Assembly: GCF_964656455.1 (NCBI RefSeq)
Contig: NC_135720.1
Coordinates: forward strand, 110,682,696-110,746,695
From: Halichoerus grypus
Taxonomy: Eukaryota; Chordata; Mammalia; Carnivora; Phocidae
Length of the DNA: 64,000 nt
Direction of reading: 5' to 3'
Shown: piece by piece, positions 26,017 to 38,522 of the stretch
Layout: every line of letters begins with the position of its first letter
How positions within the stretch are numbered: position 1 is the stretch's first letter
Notes under the pieces: model-generated
What the model was told of the DNA's origin: nothing
Seen by the model: only the letters and a program-made list of their open reading frames with translations
The model's database searches: none
Made by a program: the position numbers and the translations under genes

Positions 26017-26185
26017 TTTTTTTTTATTGTATTCATTTGACAGAGAGAGAGAGAGAACACAAGCACAGACAGGCGAAGCAGCAGGCTGTGGGAGAGGGAG
26101 AAGCAGGGTCCCTGCCAAGCAAGGACCCTGGTACCATGACCCAAGCCAAAGTCAAGCGCTTAACCGACTGAGCCACCCAGGCACC
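26017..26185 (-). mobile_element. CAN-SINE (SINEC), internal deletion
   Basis: Reverse copy: T-run, GACAGAGAGAGAGAGAAC and ACTGAGCCACCCAGGCACC. Perfect 17-bp duplication CCAAGTCCAGAGCATTT at 26,000-26,016 and 26,186-26,202. The central core is shortened. Confidence 0.95.
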
Positions 26186-26202
26186 CCAAGTCCAGAGCAT
26201 TT

Positions 26203-27123
26203 GATCAAGGATATAAGAACAATGAAATGTTTCTACTAGAATTGTCGGCTGATAGAAAAATAATTCATATTCTTTCAGAAAAAAAGATAATTCGTGTTTT
26301 CCCCTTTTAAAAGGGGAAACTTGCTTAATATGTGACAGAAAGACTGTTAAGACCGAATCATCCCAAACACAGTAAATTGTTCCAACCCTCCGAAGTAGAA
26401 AAGTAGCAAAGGAGCAAGTAGGCAGGAAAGGAAGTCATGAAAGCCATGGGCCATTTCATTTTCTTGAAATTAGTACATTTTCTTTCATAGTATCTCTAAA
26501 ACTCCGAAAGTTGTGCAGACCGCCACAGGTTTATTTTAAGGACTTCTATGAAGGGAAGTTCCACAATCATCAGTCCACTCCCAACAATGTTCACAATCAT
26601 GAAGGACTAACTGTCTGTATCCACAGTTACTACCTCCTACCTCCTTACTCTTTCAGTCTTATAACCTGGCTTCCACACCTACCACTCTTAATGAGACTAC
26701 TCTAAATACGAATTCTTCACTTGGATCCTGGTTGCCTCAATTAAAAATTTATGAACCTGCTAAAAAATGTGTGCCAAACACACACGTACCTTTGTCTGAG
26801 AGAAGAATCCATAGTTTTCATCACATTTTCAAACGTTTGTGATTCCAAAAGAATAAACACTGCTCTCTAAGGCCACAAATAGCAACACTATTCATTCCAT
26901 TTGATAGTCATTACTCAGTTATTCATTTTTCTCTCTCTACCTCACTTAATGCCACTTATTATCCAAATCTGAAATCCTAAAATACATCTTTCCTTTCTAT
27001 AATCTATATAGTGTCATCCAGTCACTGGTAGTCACTCCTGCTGTGACCTCTGTGATTTATCTTTTCGTCTTCCTCCCGTAAGAATCAAAGCACTCCTTTA
27101 TGCTTTCTATATTCACTCCCCTA
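26203..27123. other. Unassigned intronic stretch
   Basis: Single-copy, pyrimidine-rich in the second half. No exon recognised. 27,301-27,750 after the MER5A-like element is similar. Confidence 0.5.
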
Positions 27124-27300
27124 AGTTAGTGGTTGTCAAAATGTAATCTCCACACCAGTAGCAACAGCAGCATGACCTGGGAATTTGTCAGACATGCAAA
27201 TGACTCCAGCCCCACCCCTGCCCACAAAACCAGAAACTCTAGGGGGTGGGGCCCTGAAATGTGTCTTAAAGGGTCCTCCAAGTGCATGCTCAAAACACAA
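27124..27300 (+). mobile_element. MER5A-like hAT-Charlie DNA transposon remnant
   Basis: GTTAGTGGTTGTCAAAATGT, ACCTGGGAATTTGTCAGACA, CAAATGACTCCAGCCCCACC, AACTCTAGGGGGTGGGGCCC and CCTCCAAGTGCATGCTC match MER5A order; length about 180 nt. Confidence 0.85.
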
Positions 27301-27753
27301 TAAGCTTCAATTCTATTATTTTGTCTTTCAAATATTTAGTGAACACCAGCTGTATACAAGAATTTCACCTTAATATGAAAGCTTCTCAAAACTGATTTTA
27401 GATCTTTCACACATTCCCGATTTCTGAGTTGCTTTAGAACATATGCAGTCCCTGCATTACCTCAAATTTAGTCCAAAACCAAATTCATCAACACTCCTCC
27501 CTCCATACACACTCACAAAACATTTTCCTATTCTGTTCAGCTGCATTCACACATTCACATTTATTTCTTCCTCTTTTTCTACATATGAATCTCAGTAAGA
27601 ACTCATGCATTCTTTTATCCCAGCGTAATTCAGAATTTATCTCTTGCTCTCTATTCCCACGGTACCACTGAGATCTGGGACTTTATCATATTTGCTGCAC
27701 AAGTCTAACTGGTAACCTCCACCCAAAGTTTAAACTCTCACTTATAAGCTAGA

Positions 27754-28053
27754 CAGTTGACCCTTGAACAACATGGGGGTTAGGGACACCAACCCCACAC
27801 ACAGTCAAAAATCCATGCCTAGGGGTGCCTGGGTGGTTCAGTCCTTAAGCATCTGCCTTCCGCTCAGGTCATGATCCCAGGGTCCTGGGATCGAGCCCCA
27901 CATCGGGCTCCCTGCTCGACTGGAAGCCTGCTTCTCCCTCTCCACTCCCCCTGCTTGTGTCCCTCTCTCGCTGTGTCTCTGTCAAGTAAATAAATAAAAT
28001 CTTAAAAAAAAAAATCGGCATGCAGTTCAAATCTGTGTTGTTCAAGGGTCAAC
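27754..28053. mobile_element. MER2/Tigger-like MITE with a SINE inside
   Basis: Left end CAGTTGACCCTTGAACAACA and right end TGTTGTTCAAGGGTCAACC are inverted repeats matching the MER2 (Tigger, TcMar) terminus. Only about 105 nt of transposon remains once the SINE at 27,822-28,015 is removed, so it is a short internally deleted copy. Confidence 0.85.
27822..28015 (+). mobile_element. CAN-SINE (SINEC) inside a MER2-like element
   Basis: GGGGTGCCTGGGTGGTTCAG, GGGTCCTGGGATCGAGCCCC and AATAAATAAAATCTT-A tail. It sits between the two inverted ends of a small DNA transposon. Confidence 0.95.
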
Positions 28054-28130
28054 CATTTATGGAGGACCACAGATTTTTTTATCATAAACAATTCAAGTAT
28101 CAAGACGGTAGAGTAACACCTTTAAAAAAC

Positions 28131-28165
28131 TTAAAAAAAAAAAAAAGAAAGAAAGAAAGAGAAGA
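28131..28165. repeat. A-run with (GAAA)n
   Basis: A14 followed by GAAAGAAAGAAAGAGAAG; probably a former A-tail within or next to LINE-1. Confidence 0.85.
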
Positions 28166-28604
28166 ACCAACCTAGAATTCTACACTCAGTGAAAATATCT
28201 TTAAAACAAAGACTAAAGACTTTTTTAAAGTTCCAAAAACTGAAAAAATTCATCACCAGTAAGAAATGTTAAAGTACCTCCTTTGGACAGAATGAAAATG
28301 ATACCATATGGAAATATGGACCTATATAAAAGAATGTCAAAGGTAGCAAGTGGTAAGTTATCACACTGGTAAACATACAAGATTTTTCTTTATTATGTTT
28401 AAGAAACAATTGACTATTGAAACAAAAACAGTAACAATGCAGTGAAAATTTTATAAAAACATGCAAAAATAAAATGTATGACAACAGCACAAAAATAGGG
28501 GAGGAAGAAACGAAAGCACACTATTATAAGGTTTTTATACTACACACTAAGCAATGTATTATACCACATGAACGGAGACTGTAAAGTTAAAAATGTGTAT
28601 GATA

Positions 28605-28734
28605 AGGGTGCCTGAGAGGCTTAGTCGGTTAAGTGTCTCAGGGTCCTGGGGTCAAGTCCCACATAAGGCTCTCTGCTCAGCGGGGAGTCTGCTTCTCTCA
28701 CTCTCAAATAAATAAAATCTTTAAAAAAAAAAAA
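28605..28734 (+). mobile_element. CAN-SINE, shortened copy inside LINE-1
   Basis: GGGTGCCTGAGAGGCTTAGT, GGGTCCTGGGGTCAAGTCCC and AATAAATAAAATCTTTAA. About 60 nt are missing from the centre. Flanked by GTATGATA on both sides. Confidence 0.9.
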
Positions 28735-29999
28735 GGGTATGATACACACTAAGATAAACACTAAAATAACAAAAATAAGTCAACAAAAAAAGATATAATG
28801 ATATCATAAAAAATGTTCAGTTAATCCAAAAGAATGCAGGAAAAGAAGAGATGGGATAATCAGGAAACATATCAAAATATTTAACTTACAGATTAAATAT
28901 GATAGGTTTAAACCTAACATACCAATAATCACATTAAATATAAATGGTCTAAACACTCCAAATTAAAAGGTAGAGACTGTGTGAAATGATTAAAAAAAGA
29001 AAAAGACCCAACTATATGCTTCCTACAAGAAAAGTGTTTAAAATATAAAGACACAAATAGATTAAATGTAACAAATGGAAAAAGACACACCATGTTATTA
29101 ACACTAACCTAAAGAAAGTGGCTAATTTAATCTCAATGTAGATTTCAGAACAACTCCTACACCTAGAATACAGATAGTCATTTCATAATGATAAAGGTAT
29201 CAATTCATAAATATGAAAAAATCCTAAACATTAATGCACCTAGTAACAGAGCTTCAAAACCCATGAAACGAAACATGACAGAACTATAAGAAAAACGACA
29301 GAAAAATCTACATTTATAGTCAGATATTTCAAAAACCCTCCCGTAGGCCCAAAATCAGCAAAGATATAGACTTGAACAACACTATCAACCAACTTGACCT
29401 AATTGACATTTACAGAACACACCATGCACCAAGAGCCAATGCACATTCTTTTCAGGTGCAAACAAAACATTTACAAAGACAAATAATATTTTGCGCCAAG
29501 AAACAAGTCCATTAAGTATAAAAGGACTGAAATCATATAAAATATATTTTCTCAATACAACAAAATTAAAGTAGAAATAACAGAAATATCTCTGGAAAAT
29601 ACCCAAAGAAGGTAAAAAGAAAAGGAAATATGAAATACCTCTGTATACTAAAATGCCCCATAGGTCATAATATTTATATACTCATAATAATGTAAATGCT
29701 CAAGAATTATTTAACCAAAAATTGCACTATAAATATATTTGGGGGGAGGAAAGTACAGGATAGTATAAGAAAGCAAATGTTTTATATATCATAACAAAAA
29801 GTAAAAAATGCATAAAAATGACAAATCAAAAAGAAGTATAAATATGGAGAGTATAAATTTAGAAGATACCGCAGGAAGAATTGAAAGTAGCTACTTCTGG
29901 GAAAACCTGTAGGGAGTAAGTGGAGCATTTTGTTACATGTAATATGTTCACTAAACTATATACACATAGTACTTTGACAAAGAAATACTTTTAAAAAAC

Positions 30000-30115
30000 A
30001 TTTCTTCTACATCATCTCATTTGATTCCTACTGAGGGAGGTATAATGACTCCCATTAGACAAATGAGTTAACCAATATTCCAGGTTACAGAGCTTGCTCA
30101 AAGTCAAAGTCACTA
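30000..30115 (-). mobile_element. MIR SINE fragment
   Basis: ATCATCTCATTTGATTCCTA, GGGAGGTATAATGACTCCCA, GACAAATGAGTTAACCAATA, AGAGCTTGCTCAAAGTCA: reversed MIR core. Confidence 0.75.
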
Positions 30116-30421
30116 CAACTTTCTTTGATAATTATATACACAATACTTGTCATGGCATCATTTAAACAAATAAGAAACAGAGGGAAAAAAACTATTTTCA
30201 GTTCTCATTTTTATTTATTTCTATATATATCTTTAGTCTTTAGTCTCCTCTACTGAAGATGACTAGTTTTTTGGTTGCACAGAACAAGGAATATTCACAC
30301 TTAACCTTTTGTTAATAACAGATTTTTAAGAGAAATCTGAACAGAGGTTGATCCTTGGCAAATGTAGAGGACAAAACTGTTCAAAATCAAAGATTAAACA
30401 CATCTTTAAAAGACCTATACT

Positions 30422-30740
30422 CTTAATCATTACTTTTAATTATGGTAAAATACACATAACATTAAATTTACCATCTCAACCACTTTTAAGTAACAATTCA
30501 GTGGCATTATATATATTCACACCTTTGTGCAACTATCACCAACATCCATCTCCAGAACTCCCCATTCTCCTTTCCCTCCAGCACCAGGCAACCACCATTC
30601 TACTTTCAGTCTTTATGAATTCGACCACTCTAGGTACTCCAAATACGTGGTATCACAGTTAACTGTCCTGTTGCTACTGGCTTATTTCACTTAGCAATTA
30701 TGGCTACAGTCCTCAAGGTGCATCCACGTTGTAGCAAAAC
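30422..30740 (-). mobile_element. Old LINE-1 3' UTR fragment
   Basis: GGTAAAATACACATAACATT, CACCTTTGTGCAACTATCAC, CCAGGCAACCACCATTCTAC, GGCTTATTTCACTTAGCAA: the reversed 3' UTR of an L1M element. A SINE follows at 30,745. Confidence 0.85.
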
Positions 30741-30744
30741 TTTT

Positions 30745-30941
30745 TTTTTTAAGATTTTATTTATTTATTTGACAGAGAGAGAGACACATCGAGAGAGGGA
30801 ACACAAGCAGGGGGAGTGGGAGAGGGAGAAGCAGGCTTCCCACTGAGCCGGGAGCCCGATGCAGGGCTTGATCCCAGGACCCTGGGATCATGACCTGAGC
30901 CGAAGGCAGACGCTTAACGACTGAGCCACCCAGGCACCCCC
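30745..30941 (-). mobile_element. CAN-SINE (SINEC), recent type
   Basis: Reverse copy: AAGATTTTATTTATTTATTT, CCAGGACCCTGGGATCATGA and GAGCCACCCAGGCACC. Flanked by GTAGCAAAACTTTT / GCAGCAAAACTTTT. It lies in a LINE-1 3' end. Confidence 0.96.
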
Positions 30942-31056
30942 GCAGCAAAACTTTTAAAACTCGTTTCCAAAGTAGTGAAAACCAATTCCTTGATAATGCT
31001 CTGAGAAATTAAAGCACCAGTGAATTTAAGAGATACTACTTAAGAAAAATTGTCTC

Positions 31057-31269
31057 GGGGCGCGCCTGGGTGACTCAGTCAGTTAAGCGTCTGCCTTCGG
31101 CTCAGGTCATGATCCCAGGGTCCTGGGACTGAGTCCTGCATCGGGCCCCCTGCTCAGCGGAGAGCCTGCTTCTCCCTCTCCCTCTGCCTGCCACTCCCCC
31201 TGCTTGTGCGCTCTCTCTCTCTGTGTCAAATAAATAAATAAAATCTTTAAGAAAAAAAAAAGAAAGAAA
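31057..31269 (+). mobile_element. CAN-SINE (SINEC)
   Basis: GGGGCGCGCCTGGGTGACTC, GGGTCCTGGGACTGAGTCC and an A-rich (GAAA)n tail. Perfect 15-bp duplication AAGAAAAATTGTCTC at 31,042-31,056 and 31,270-31,284. Confidence 0.97.
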
Positions 31270-31284
31270 AAGAAAAATTGTCTC

Positions 31285-34200
31285 CCTCTCCCTTAACCAT
31301 GTTCAGGGCACAAAAAAATAATAAATCACAATTTAAACCACTGAAAAAGGGTATCTTAGTACTTTATAATGTACACAAAGGAAGGGGTAAAAAACCTACT
31401 TTCATTTTTGAAAAATCCAATTACTTTTCCTCTAAGGCTGGTGTGCTCTTTTGTGTTGTACAGCAAAAGTCTCTAAGGAAGGGCTTCTGTAAATGCAGAC
31501 TGGGTCTTTGTTTTCTATTTTAAGGGCGGGGTCACACAAAAGACAAAAGCACTAACAATGTTAGGTGTTCACAAAATACTGAGTCATGGTAAATATCTTA
31601 TAAGAAGCAAAATAGCCTCCATTCAGTCACACTGAGCTCCAAGAGGAAATACATGAAACTTGACCTTTACAATATACTTTGAAAAGGTTCTCTTGGTTGC
31701 TGTTTTTAAAAACAAGCTTGTTGTATGTATACCTTTACACTCCCCTCCATTCTCTCACTCTGAATCTCTGCCCTGAATACCTGCATTTATTTCCATCTAA
31801 AACTTACACAAAGGCCCCAGTGTTTCAATGGGGCCACTAAACAGACAAAGCAAGCCAGACCTTTGAGATACCAAAACATCACTCTGATATTAGGGTGAGG
31901 CTGGTTCTCTGAATTTTGATTTATGATGCAACTAGAGTCACCCACAAAATTTTAACAAGGGCTGATAACCAGGTGCCTGACAAGCACTTAAGCAAGAGCT
32001 GTGCTTTTCTTAGGCTCAGAATATTAACACCAAAAAAGAAAAAAAGTCTGCTTAGAACAAAGTCAGGTATTTTATGTGACAACTATTAAAAAAAAAAGTG
32101 TTTTAGGCAAGACATTAATGATTATACTGTTTGGCATGCCCAAGAGTAAGTGATTACCACTGCTAATAAAATAAGACTATGTCGATATTTCAATGCAAAA
32201 TTTCCATTGTCCAAAATTATCTGCTTCACTTGCTAATTTTCTAGATGCTATGTAGTTTCATGAAGCCTCTAAACAGACAAAATATTATCTAGTACTACCA
32301 TCACCTAAGATTTTAAATTGCTACATAAGTTATAAGTGGCACCATCTCTATGTGCCACCCACTGTAGGTCAAAACATAAGACTTCAGTCATCCCCAAAGA
32401 AAAATGAATTTATTGCTTTTGACTTTCCCCTCCGTAAAGACAAATTTTGACCTGAGGGAAGCATACAAAGTTTTTTCTCTCCTCTTTTTTAGGTCCCTCC
32501 TCCTTCAGGGCCTTTTAAGAATTTTGAGAGAATTTAGTCTGGGTTGTGATATCTTATACAACCAGACTACTTGATAGAAGGACACCATAAAAAAGGTCCA
32601 TTCCCAAAGAGCATATATCCTGGTACATGAAACACTTTATCTTGGGTTGACCAAAAAAAGGCTATAATAGACTTTCTGTCACATTCAGGGGGATTTCTTT
32701 AAGGCATCAGTTATGTAAAAAACATTTTAAGACATTTTAGTGATTCTTTAATTGCTATATGGGAATAAAATCTCATTATTATGCAAGCCTCTTATTTGAG
32801 AAAATTTTTAGAATAAAAAATTGTAATCAATACATCTTAGAAGGTATGTGTGACAAGGTTGTCAAGTATACCAACTCTACTGGACAATAAATAAACTTAA
32901 GTAACTTTGCAAAATTTAATCAGCAAATGAATTAACAGACAGTAACAGAAAAACACATATAATGTCTTAGAAGTACCCACAAATAAAAGCGTTATTGCCA
33001 CTTTGTTACAGATTTTTTTTCTAGTCCCATCTTCAAGATTGCTAATATAGCATAGTTACACTGGAAGTAGAAGGGGAACTGAGGTTGAAAGACAAAAAAA
33101 TGAAAAAGCAAGACACTTTACCCCTACCACATATCACTTTACTTTAAAACTAATTCAGCAGACATTTGGAATAAGCACCAGTGTTTTGGATAGAAAAGGC
33201 TCTAAGATTCCTTCCAATCAGATATTCAATGATCACATTTCCTAGTATCACATGACTGATGGGAATTAACATTTCTAGACTTTCTAAAAACAGTGTTATA
33301 GAAGACTTATGATGTACGCTGAGTAACTGAATGGACATAGAAGACATGAACAATCTAATTTAGCTTTTGATTGCCATTAGAAGTCTAGGATCTATGTTTA
33401 AAAACTTTTTGAAGGAGTCTTCCTAACATTAATTTTTGATTCAAGTATGGAAATTAACAGCTACTGGATCTTAAGCCATGTGAGTCAACTTTAAGGAAAG
33501 CTGGCAAATTCAGTGATTTCTGCGGATACTGAATATTTTCAAAGTTATCTGTCTTGGCCTGTTCAGCCCCAGGTCAGAATAGTGTTAAGGAGAAGGTAGC
33601 AGCAAATTTAAGCCTTAATTATCTTTACTCGGGAAATTGTTTGAGCTTAAAATATTATCACTATGGGTGTTAATCTTCAAAAATGAGGGATGGGACATTT
33701 AATAATATTATGACCGTCTCTTCAAACCATCAATACCGCTTGCAAGACTTTCATAGGACAGTGACAGAAATGTGTAGGATGAGTTTAATTTAGTCCAATT
33801 CAACTAGCTTCCTCTAGTACAGAGCTCATTTTTCCAGCAACAGCTTTTTGCAACAGGGCACACCTAGATACTTTTTAGTTGTTTCATAGAAATGTGTTCC
33901 TCTTGTTCTCTCTTGCTTATATAGGTTAATAAATGTTACAATGTTTCTAAAGCCATTATCAAGTCTTTATATAACTTTCTTCTTGGTGTCTTTATTTCAA
34001 AGCTTTTCAGAAAGTCCTATTTTCTCCTTCAAAATAAGTGCTATAGAAAGCAAGAAAACACAAGCAACTTCACGCTTTCCTTGTATAAATGTTCAGTTCT
34101 AGAGTTTATTGGATATATCAGCTAAAAACAGAAGTCTACTATCTATAGTGCAGATACAAATGCAATACTGGAACCCACTTAGGAAGGGTGTCTCCCTATA

Positions 34201-35758
34201 GAGCAAATAAGTAAACAGCTTATGAAGATCTATACAAAGGCATCTGTCCTTTAAATTTGGATGAAAGTGCTACTAAAATTCCAAATAGTTTTAAGTCATC
34301 GATGGCTCAAAATTCTAATATCATCAGAAAATAAAAGAACATCCACACACTTTGGCAAAATCTTACACTTTTCTCATCATTTTCAGTATCGTTTGGGAGT
34401 CCTCTACTACTGAAAACTTGGCTTCATATATTAAAAAAATTAAGAGGCTAACATAGCTACAGTTTTATATACCCACACCTTCCTAAACATGAACAGTTCA
34501 AAATTCAGAAACTGTAGCAGGCACTGGATAATTACTCAGGAATTCAGAGAATTTTGCTAACACGTCTTGATCATGAAGAAAAAAGTGGATACGAAATGAC
34601 AAACTTTTACATTTTATTTAGTCTATGAGGAAATGTATAAAACCATTATTTTATGGAGGTAAATCTTTATCCCTCTTTCCCCCAAAAGTCCTGATCTTTA
34701 GTAATGACTCTTCTTTGTTAGTCAAAGAGTTAAAACCATCTCTTTTACTCCTAAATGAGTGTCAGTCCTCCTCAGAGGTGCCATGTTTTATTTAAAACAT
34801 ACTTTCTCAGTAACCACTTTCTTCTAATTGGCAAGGCAAAGCCAGGTCCCTAAAGCACATAGCTCGTTACATTCAGTTTGGATTACAAAAACACACGATG
34901 AAACAAACTGCATCGAAATGTACAAATTAACAGCACAGGAGTATGGGACAGGGAGGCGGAATTAGATTGTAATATGGAACAAAACCCACAGGGAGGCTGG
35001 GGAACAAATCACTAGTGTCTCTATAAACTATACAAGGTTTCCAAATGAGCAAATACACAAGGCAGAGGACAGGCTTTTCCATAACTCAACCAAATTGCTA
35101 TGATACAACAAAACCAGATTTTTTTTTCAACACTATTATGCACACATGTATGAGAGAATGGGAATACCAAGAAGGTTTAACAAATGGAACCTGCAGGCTG
35201 CACTATCTAAATATGAAACTCATCTTTGCTTTCACACTGACAATGTGCAAACAGCCCTGCAATTAAATCACACCTCCAAACATTTTTTTAAAAATCTTCT
35301 GAGAAGCTAAACACAGGAGACTAAATTAGAAATGGTGCTTCACTATGCAGCACAGAGAGCAAGGTTAATGCGCTAAAAGTTACATGAACAAGACCAAGAA
35401 AGATGTTACAAAATGACGACTTCACCACCAAAATAGAAAATGCATCAGATAACCCCCTTCCCGCCACACATACACAGCTTTTCCCAAATTAGATACTCTG
35501 TGAAGCTTCCAGCACTGTTTCTCTGATTTTCCCTGGAGATCTAGAGACAAACTGCAATTGAACTAAAAGAGAACAGGGAAAGTGTATGCCCTTAACCTAC
35601 ACACAAATGCAAAACAATACTGCTGCTACCTCCTCACAGGGTCTTTACAGTAGGATCCCATCTAAACCTACTACCTTCACTCCTAACAAAATTTAACAGT
35701 CCACAAAGATTATAATTAGCATCTAAATACCTAAAATCAAATCTCAGTTCCTTGCTTT
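31285..35758. other. 4.5 kb repeat-poor block
   Basis: No SINE, LINE-1, LTR or MIR is recognised across 4.5 kb, while elsewhere a SINE occurs about every 1.3-1.5 kb. No convincing exon was found. The part at 34,600-35,700 read on the minus strand looks UTR-like (T-rich, no frame), but no gene was recognised. Could be conserved noncoding DNA in the ZFAND3 intron, or chance. Confidence 0.5.
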
Positions 35759-35777
35759 AAAATTTATTTAATCTTGG

Positions 35778-35953
35778 TGGGGGCGCCTGGGTGGCTCAGT
35801 CGGTTAAACGTCTGCCTTCAGCTCAGGCCATAATCTCAGGGTCCTCGGACTGAGCCCCACATTGGGCTCCCTGCTCAGCAGGGAGTCTGCTTCTCCCTCT
35901 CCCTCTGCTCGTGCTCTCTCTCTCAAATAAATAAATACAATTTTTAAAAAAAT
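35778..35953 (+). mobile_element. CAN-SINE (SINEC)
   Basis: GGGGGCGCCTGGGTGGCTC head, GGGTCCTCGGACTGAGCCCC core. Flanked by AAAATTTATTTAATCTTGG / AAAATTTATTCAATCTTGG (one mismatch), which interrupts a MIR. Confidence 0.97.
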
Positions 35954-35972
35954 AAAATTTATTCAATCTTGG

Positions 35973-36130
35973 GAAAATTATTTAATCCATTTGAACAGGA
36001 GTTTCCTTATCTGTAATAAGGATATACAAAATCACCAAAGTTGTGAGGATCAAATCACATAATATTGTGCAAAATGGCTTTATAATATAAAAGGGCTACA
36101 AAAACCTTACTATTGCAATTACTTCATCTC
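35973..36130 (+). mobile_element. MIR SINE (its left part is cut by a SINE)
   Basis: GGAAAATTATTTAATCCATT, GGAGTTTCCTTATCTGTAAT, GTTGTGAGGATCAAATCACA. The left part (AAATCTCAGTTCCTTGCTTT) lies before the SINE at 35,778. Confidence 0.75.
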
Positions 36131-36488
36131 AGGATTTTACCACATTTTAAAAACAAATAGAACTGTGCCATTTCTCCATCCTATTTCACCAACAGTAATC
36201 CTTGTGCTACTTCCATTTTAAGTATACTTTTTTTTTTAAGCATTCCCCTTTTAATATGTACCCTTGTTATTTTTCTTCAAACCAGAAGCCTTGAGTTAAA
36301 GTATCTTTTTCTTTTCTCTATCCAGTATTTAGTCTAAAAGTAAATTTAAGAAACTTAAAACAAACCTTTGGTAATAATAAAGATTATTAACATACAGTAA
36401 GTTCTACTTCACACACTAAGAACCAGCTGAGCAGTGGGGCTTCCAAATGATATAGTATTTTGTATTGTTAAAAATCATATTTTAGGTA

Positions 36489-36670
36489 GTGCACCTGGGT
36501 GGCTCAGTTGGTTAAGCGTCTGCCTTTGGCTCAGGTCATGATCTCAGGGTCATGGGATCAAGTCCTGCATCAGGCTCCCTGCTCAGTGGGGAGCCTGCTT
36601 CTCCCTCTTCCTACGTTCCCCCTGCTTGTGCGCTCTCTGTCAAATAATAAACAAAATCTTTTTTAAAAAA
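36489..36670 (+). mobile_element. CAN-SINE (SINEC)
   Basis: GTGCACCTGGGTGGCTCAGT, ATCTCAGGGTCATGGGATC. Perfect 19-bp duplication AAAAATCATATTTTAGGTA at 36,470-36,488 and 36,671-36,689. Confidence 0.97.
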
Positions 36671-36689
36671 AAAAATCATATTTTAGGTA

Positions 36690-37346
36690 TACATTAATGG
36701 CCTACAAATAATGCCCTATCATTTTACCACCATCCCTACTGTAGACTAAGGATTAAATGCATGGAGGTTATAACCAGAAAGTATCAAAAAGCAGCCTCAC
36801 CATAACCCTCTCACTCAAGGCCAAAGAGTCAGATTAAGAATTACTCTAAGTATCTGTAGCATAGTGGAGACAAAAATAGTCTCATGGTGCTTTCCTGAGT
36901 CTATCTGATAGTTACCGATGTTCCTGCCACGCCTAAAAGGAAGTCCATAAACCTACCCGATCATTTAGTTTGCATACTCTACTGAGAACATGCAATATAG
37001 GCAATATGAGCAGTTAACTCTTATGCAGCTTTGTATGTCATCAAGGTTTGTTGCCTTCTTACATGAAGGGGCCAACCACATCTAACCAAGCAGATCTCAG
37101 AACTGGGGTCTCTCCAAGCTTCTTTTGACAGAGGTATACCATCAGTATAAACTTTGAGCACATTATTTCTTACATGTCTGTTTGTTTTAAAAATCAACAA
37201 TATATATAGGATGATAAAAGTATACAAGTAGAAATTCTAACATTTTTTCTCTATGCAATGGATAATCCTATGCACCTTACGAAGAACACAGCTTTAGACC
37301 AGCACGTAGACAGAAATAAAGTCAAATGACAGAGCCAAACTATCTT
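36690..37346. other. Single-copy intronic DNA
   Basis: Nothing recognised. A similar stretch without features lies at 37,573-37,989. Confidence 0.5.
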
Positions 37347-37361
37347 AAAAACCCAATAACT

Positions 37362-37557
37362 GGGGCACCTGGGTGGCTCAGTCGGTTAAGCTTCTACTTT
37401 TGGCTCAGGTCATAATCCCAGGGTTCTGGGATTGAGCCCTGCATTGGGCTCCCTGCTCGGCAGGGAGTCTGCTTCCCCCCCTCCCTCTGCTGTTCCCCCT
37501 GCTGGTACTCTCTCTCTCTCTGTGTCAAATAAATAAATAAATAAAATCTTAAAAAAA
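37362..37557 (+). mobile_element. CAN-SINE (SINEC)
   Basis: GGGGCACCTGGGTGGCTCAG, GGGTTCTGGGATTGAGCCC and (AAAT)n tail. Flanked by AAAACCCAATAACT / AAAACCCAGTAACT. Confidence 0.96.
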
Positions 37558-37989
37558 CAAAACCCAGTAACTATTAAATTTCTTCCATTTCTCCTAAAAT
37601 ACTGACACACAGAGACAATTTTTCTACTCAAGGCCTAAAAGAAGCTACCTGTCTGCTACTTACAGAGCTGAGCATTTTGTTTCCCATTACAAATGCAACA
37701 ATTATTTTTGACATAATTTCCATGACAACATCATCTTCAACACACTGCTTCATTTATCTGGACTTGCATAATTATTAACCACACAATTTAAGAATGCTTA
37801 TTAGTGAGACAGCAAACGGCTACAGACAAGGAGGTCAGAAAGGGCTGCCAGAGTTCAGCTTTGCTAATCAGTTAAGGACCTGCTGCCCTTTGTCTTGCTT
37901 TCATTTGAGAGCAAGGAAGCTGTATCACGGAGAATAGGGTTTCTAACACAGAAACAGTCTTAACATATTCAAACAAGTTTTTTAAAAAA

Positions 37990-38490
37990 TAGAGAAAATT
38001 TAAGGTTGCAACTGTGGTATAAAAGGAATGATTGAAAGAAACTTCTATGTCCATCAACAGGGGACTAGATCAAGTTGGGCATGGTATAATGAAGGTGACC
38101 AATAATTTATCAACCAACTAGGACACTTTGAAGAGTGCAAAGAGGTGTTATTAGTTTCACTGTCATAAACACTATGAACTGAGACTATTCCAGGTAAATC
38201 AGGATACCGATTAAAACAGAATATTATAAACCGTTCAAATGAACTAGAGCAACATGTATCGACATGATTGGTTTCTAAAAACATTATTAAAAAATACAAG
38301 TTGTAGAATGACTAGGGCAACATATCACTTACACATTTTTTTTTTTATCACTTACACATTTTTAAAACAGAATCATATGTTGTTTATATATAAACACCCA
38401 TTCATATTAAAAAGTATAAATACAAAAATAAGAACAGTGATTCTTTGTGACATGGAAAAAGAATCACTGGGGTAGAAGAAAATTAAGAGA
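37990..38490 (+). mobile_element. Probable old LINE-1 3' region
   Basis: TATGTCCATCAACAGGGGAC, GAGCAACATGTATCGACATG and TGACATGGAAAAAGAATCAC resemble an L1M ORF2-end/3' UTR, heavily diverged. It includes a local tandem repeat at 38,322-38,362. Confidence 0.5.
38322..38362. repeat. Local tandem duplication
   Basis: ATCACTTACACATTTTT occurs twice, separated by a T-run. Confidence 0.9.
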
Positions 38491-38522
38491 TTTAGTTCCC
38501 TTTTAAAATATGTTATAAAACA

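Larger units (their letters stand above)
28080..29770 (+). mobile_element. LINE-1 ORF1-ORF2 5' region fragment
   Basis: AATATAAATGGTCTAAACAC, AAGACCCAACTATATGCTTC, CTTGAACAACACTATCAACC, AACTTGACCTAATTGACATT are hallmark ORF2 endonuclease-region sequences. Frames are broken. A shortened SINE is inserted at 28,605. The end beyond 29,640 is vague. Confidence 0.85.

Noticed and set aside
34600..35700. A 3' UTR or terminal exon on the minus strand
   Set aside because: The texture is UTR-like, but no coding exon, stop or clear polyadenylation context was recognised; kept only as part of the repeat-poor block.
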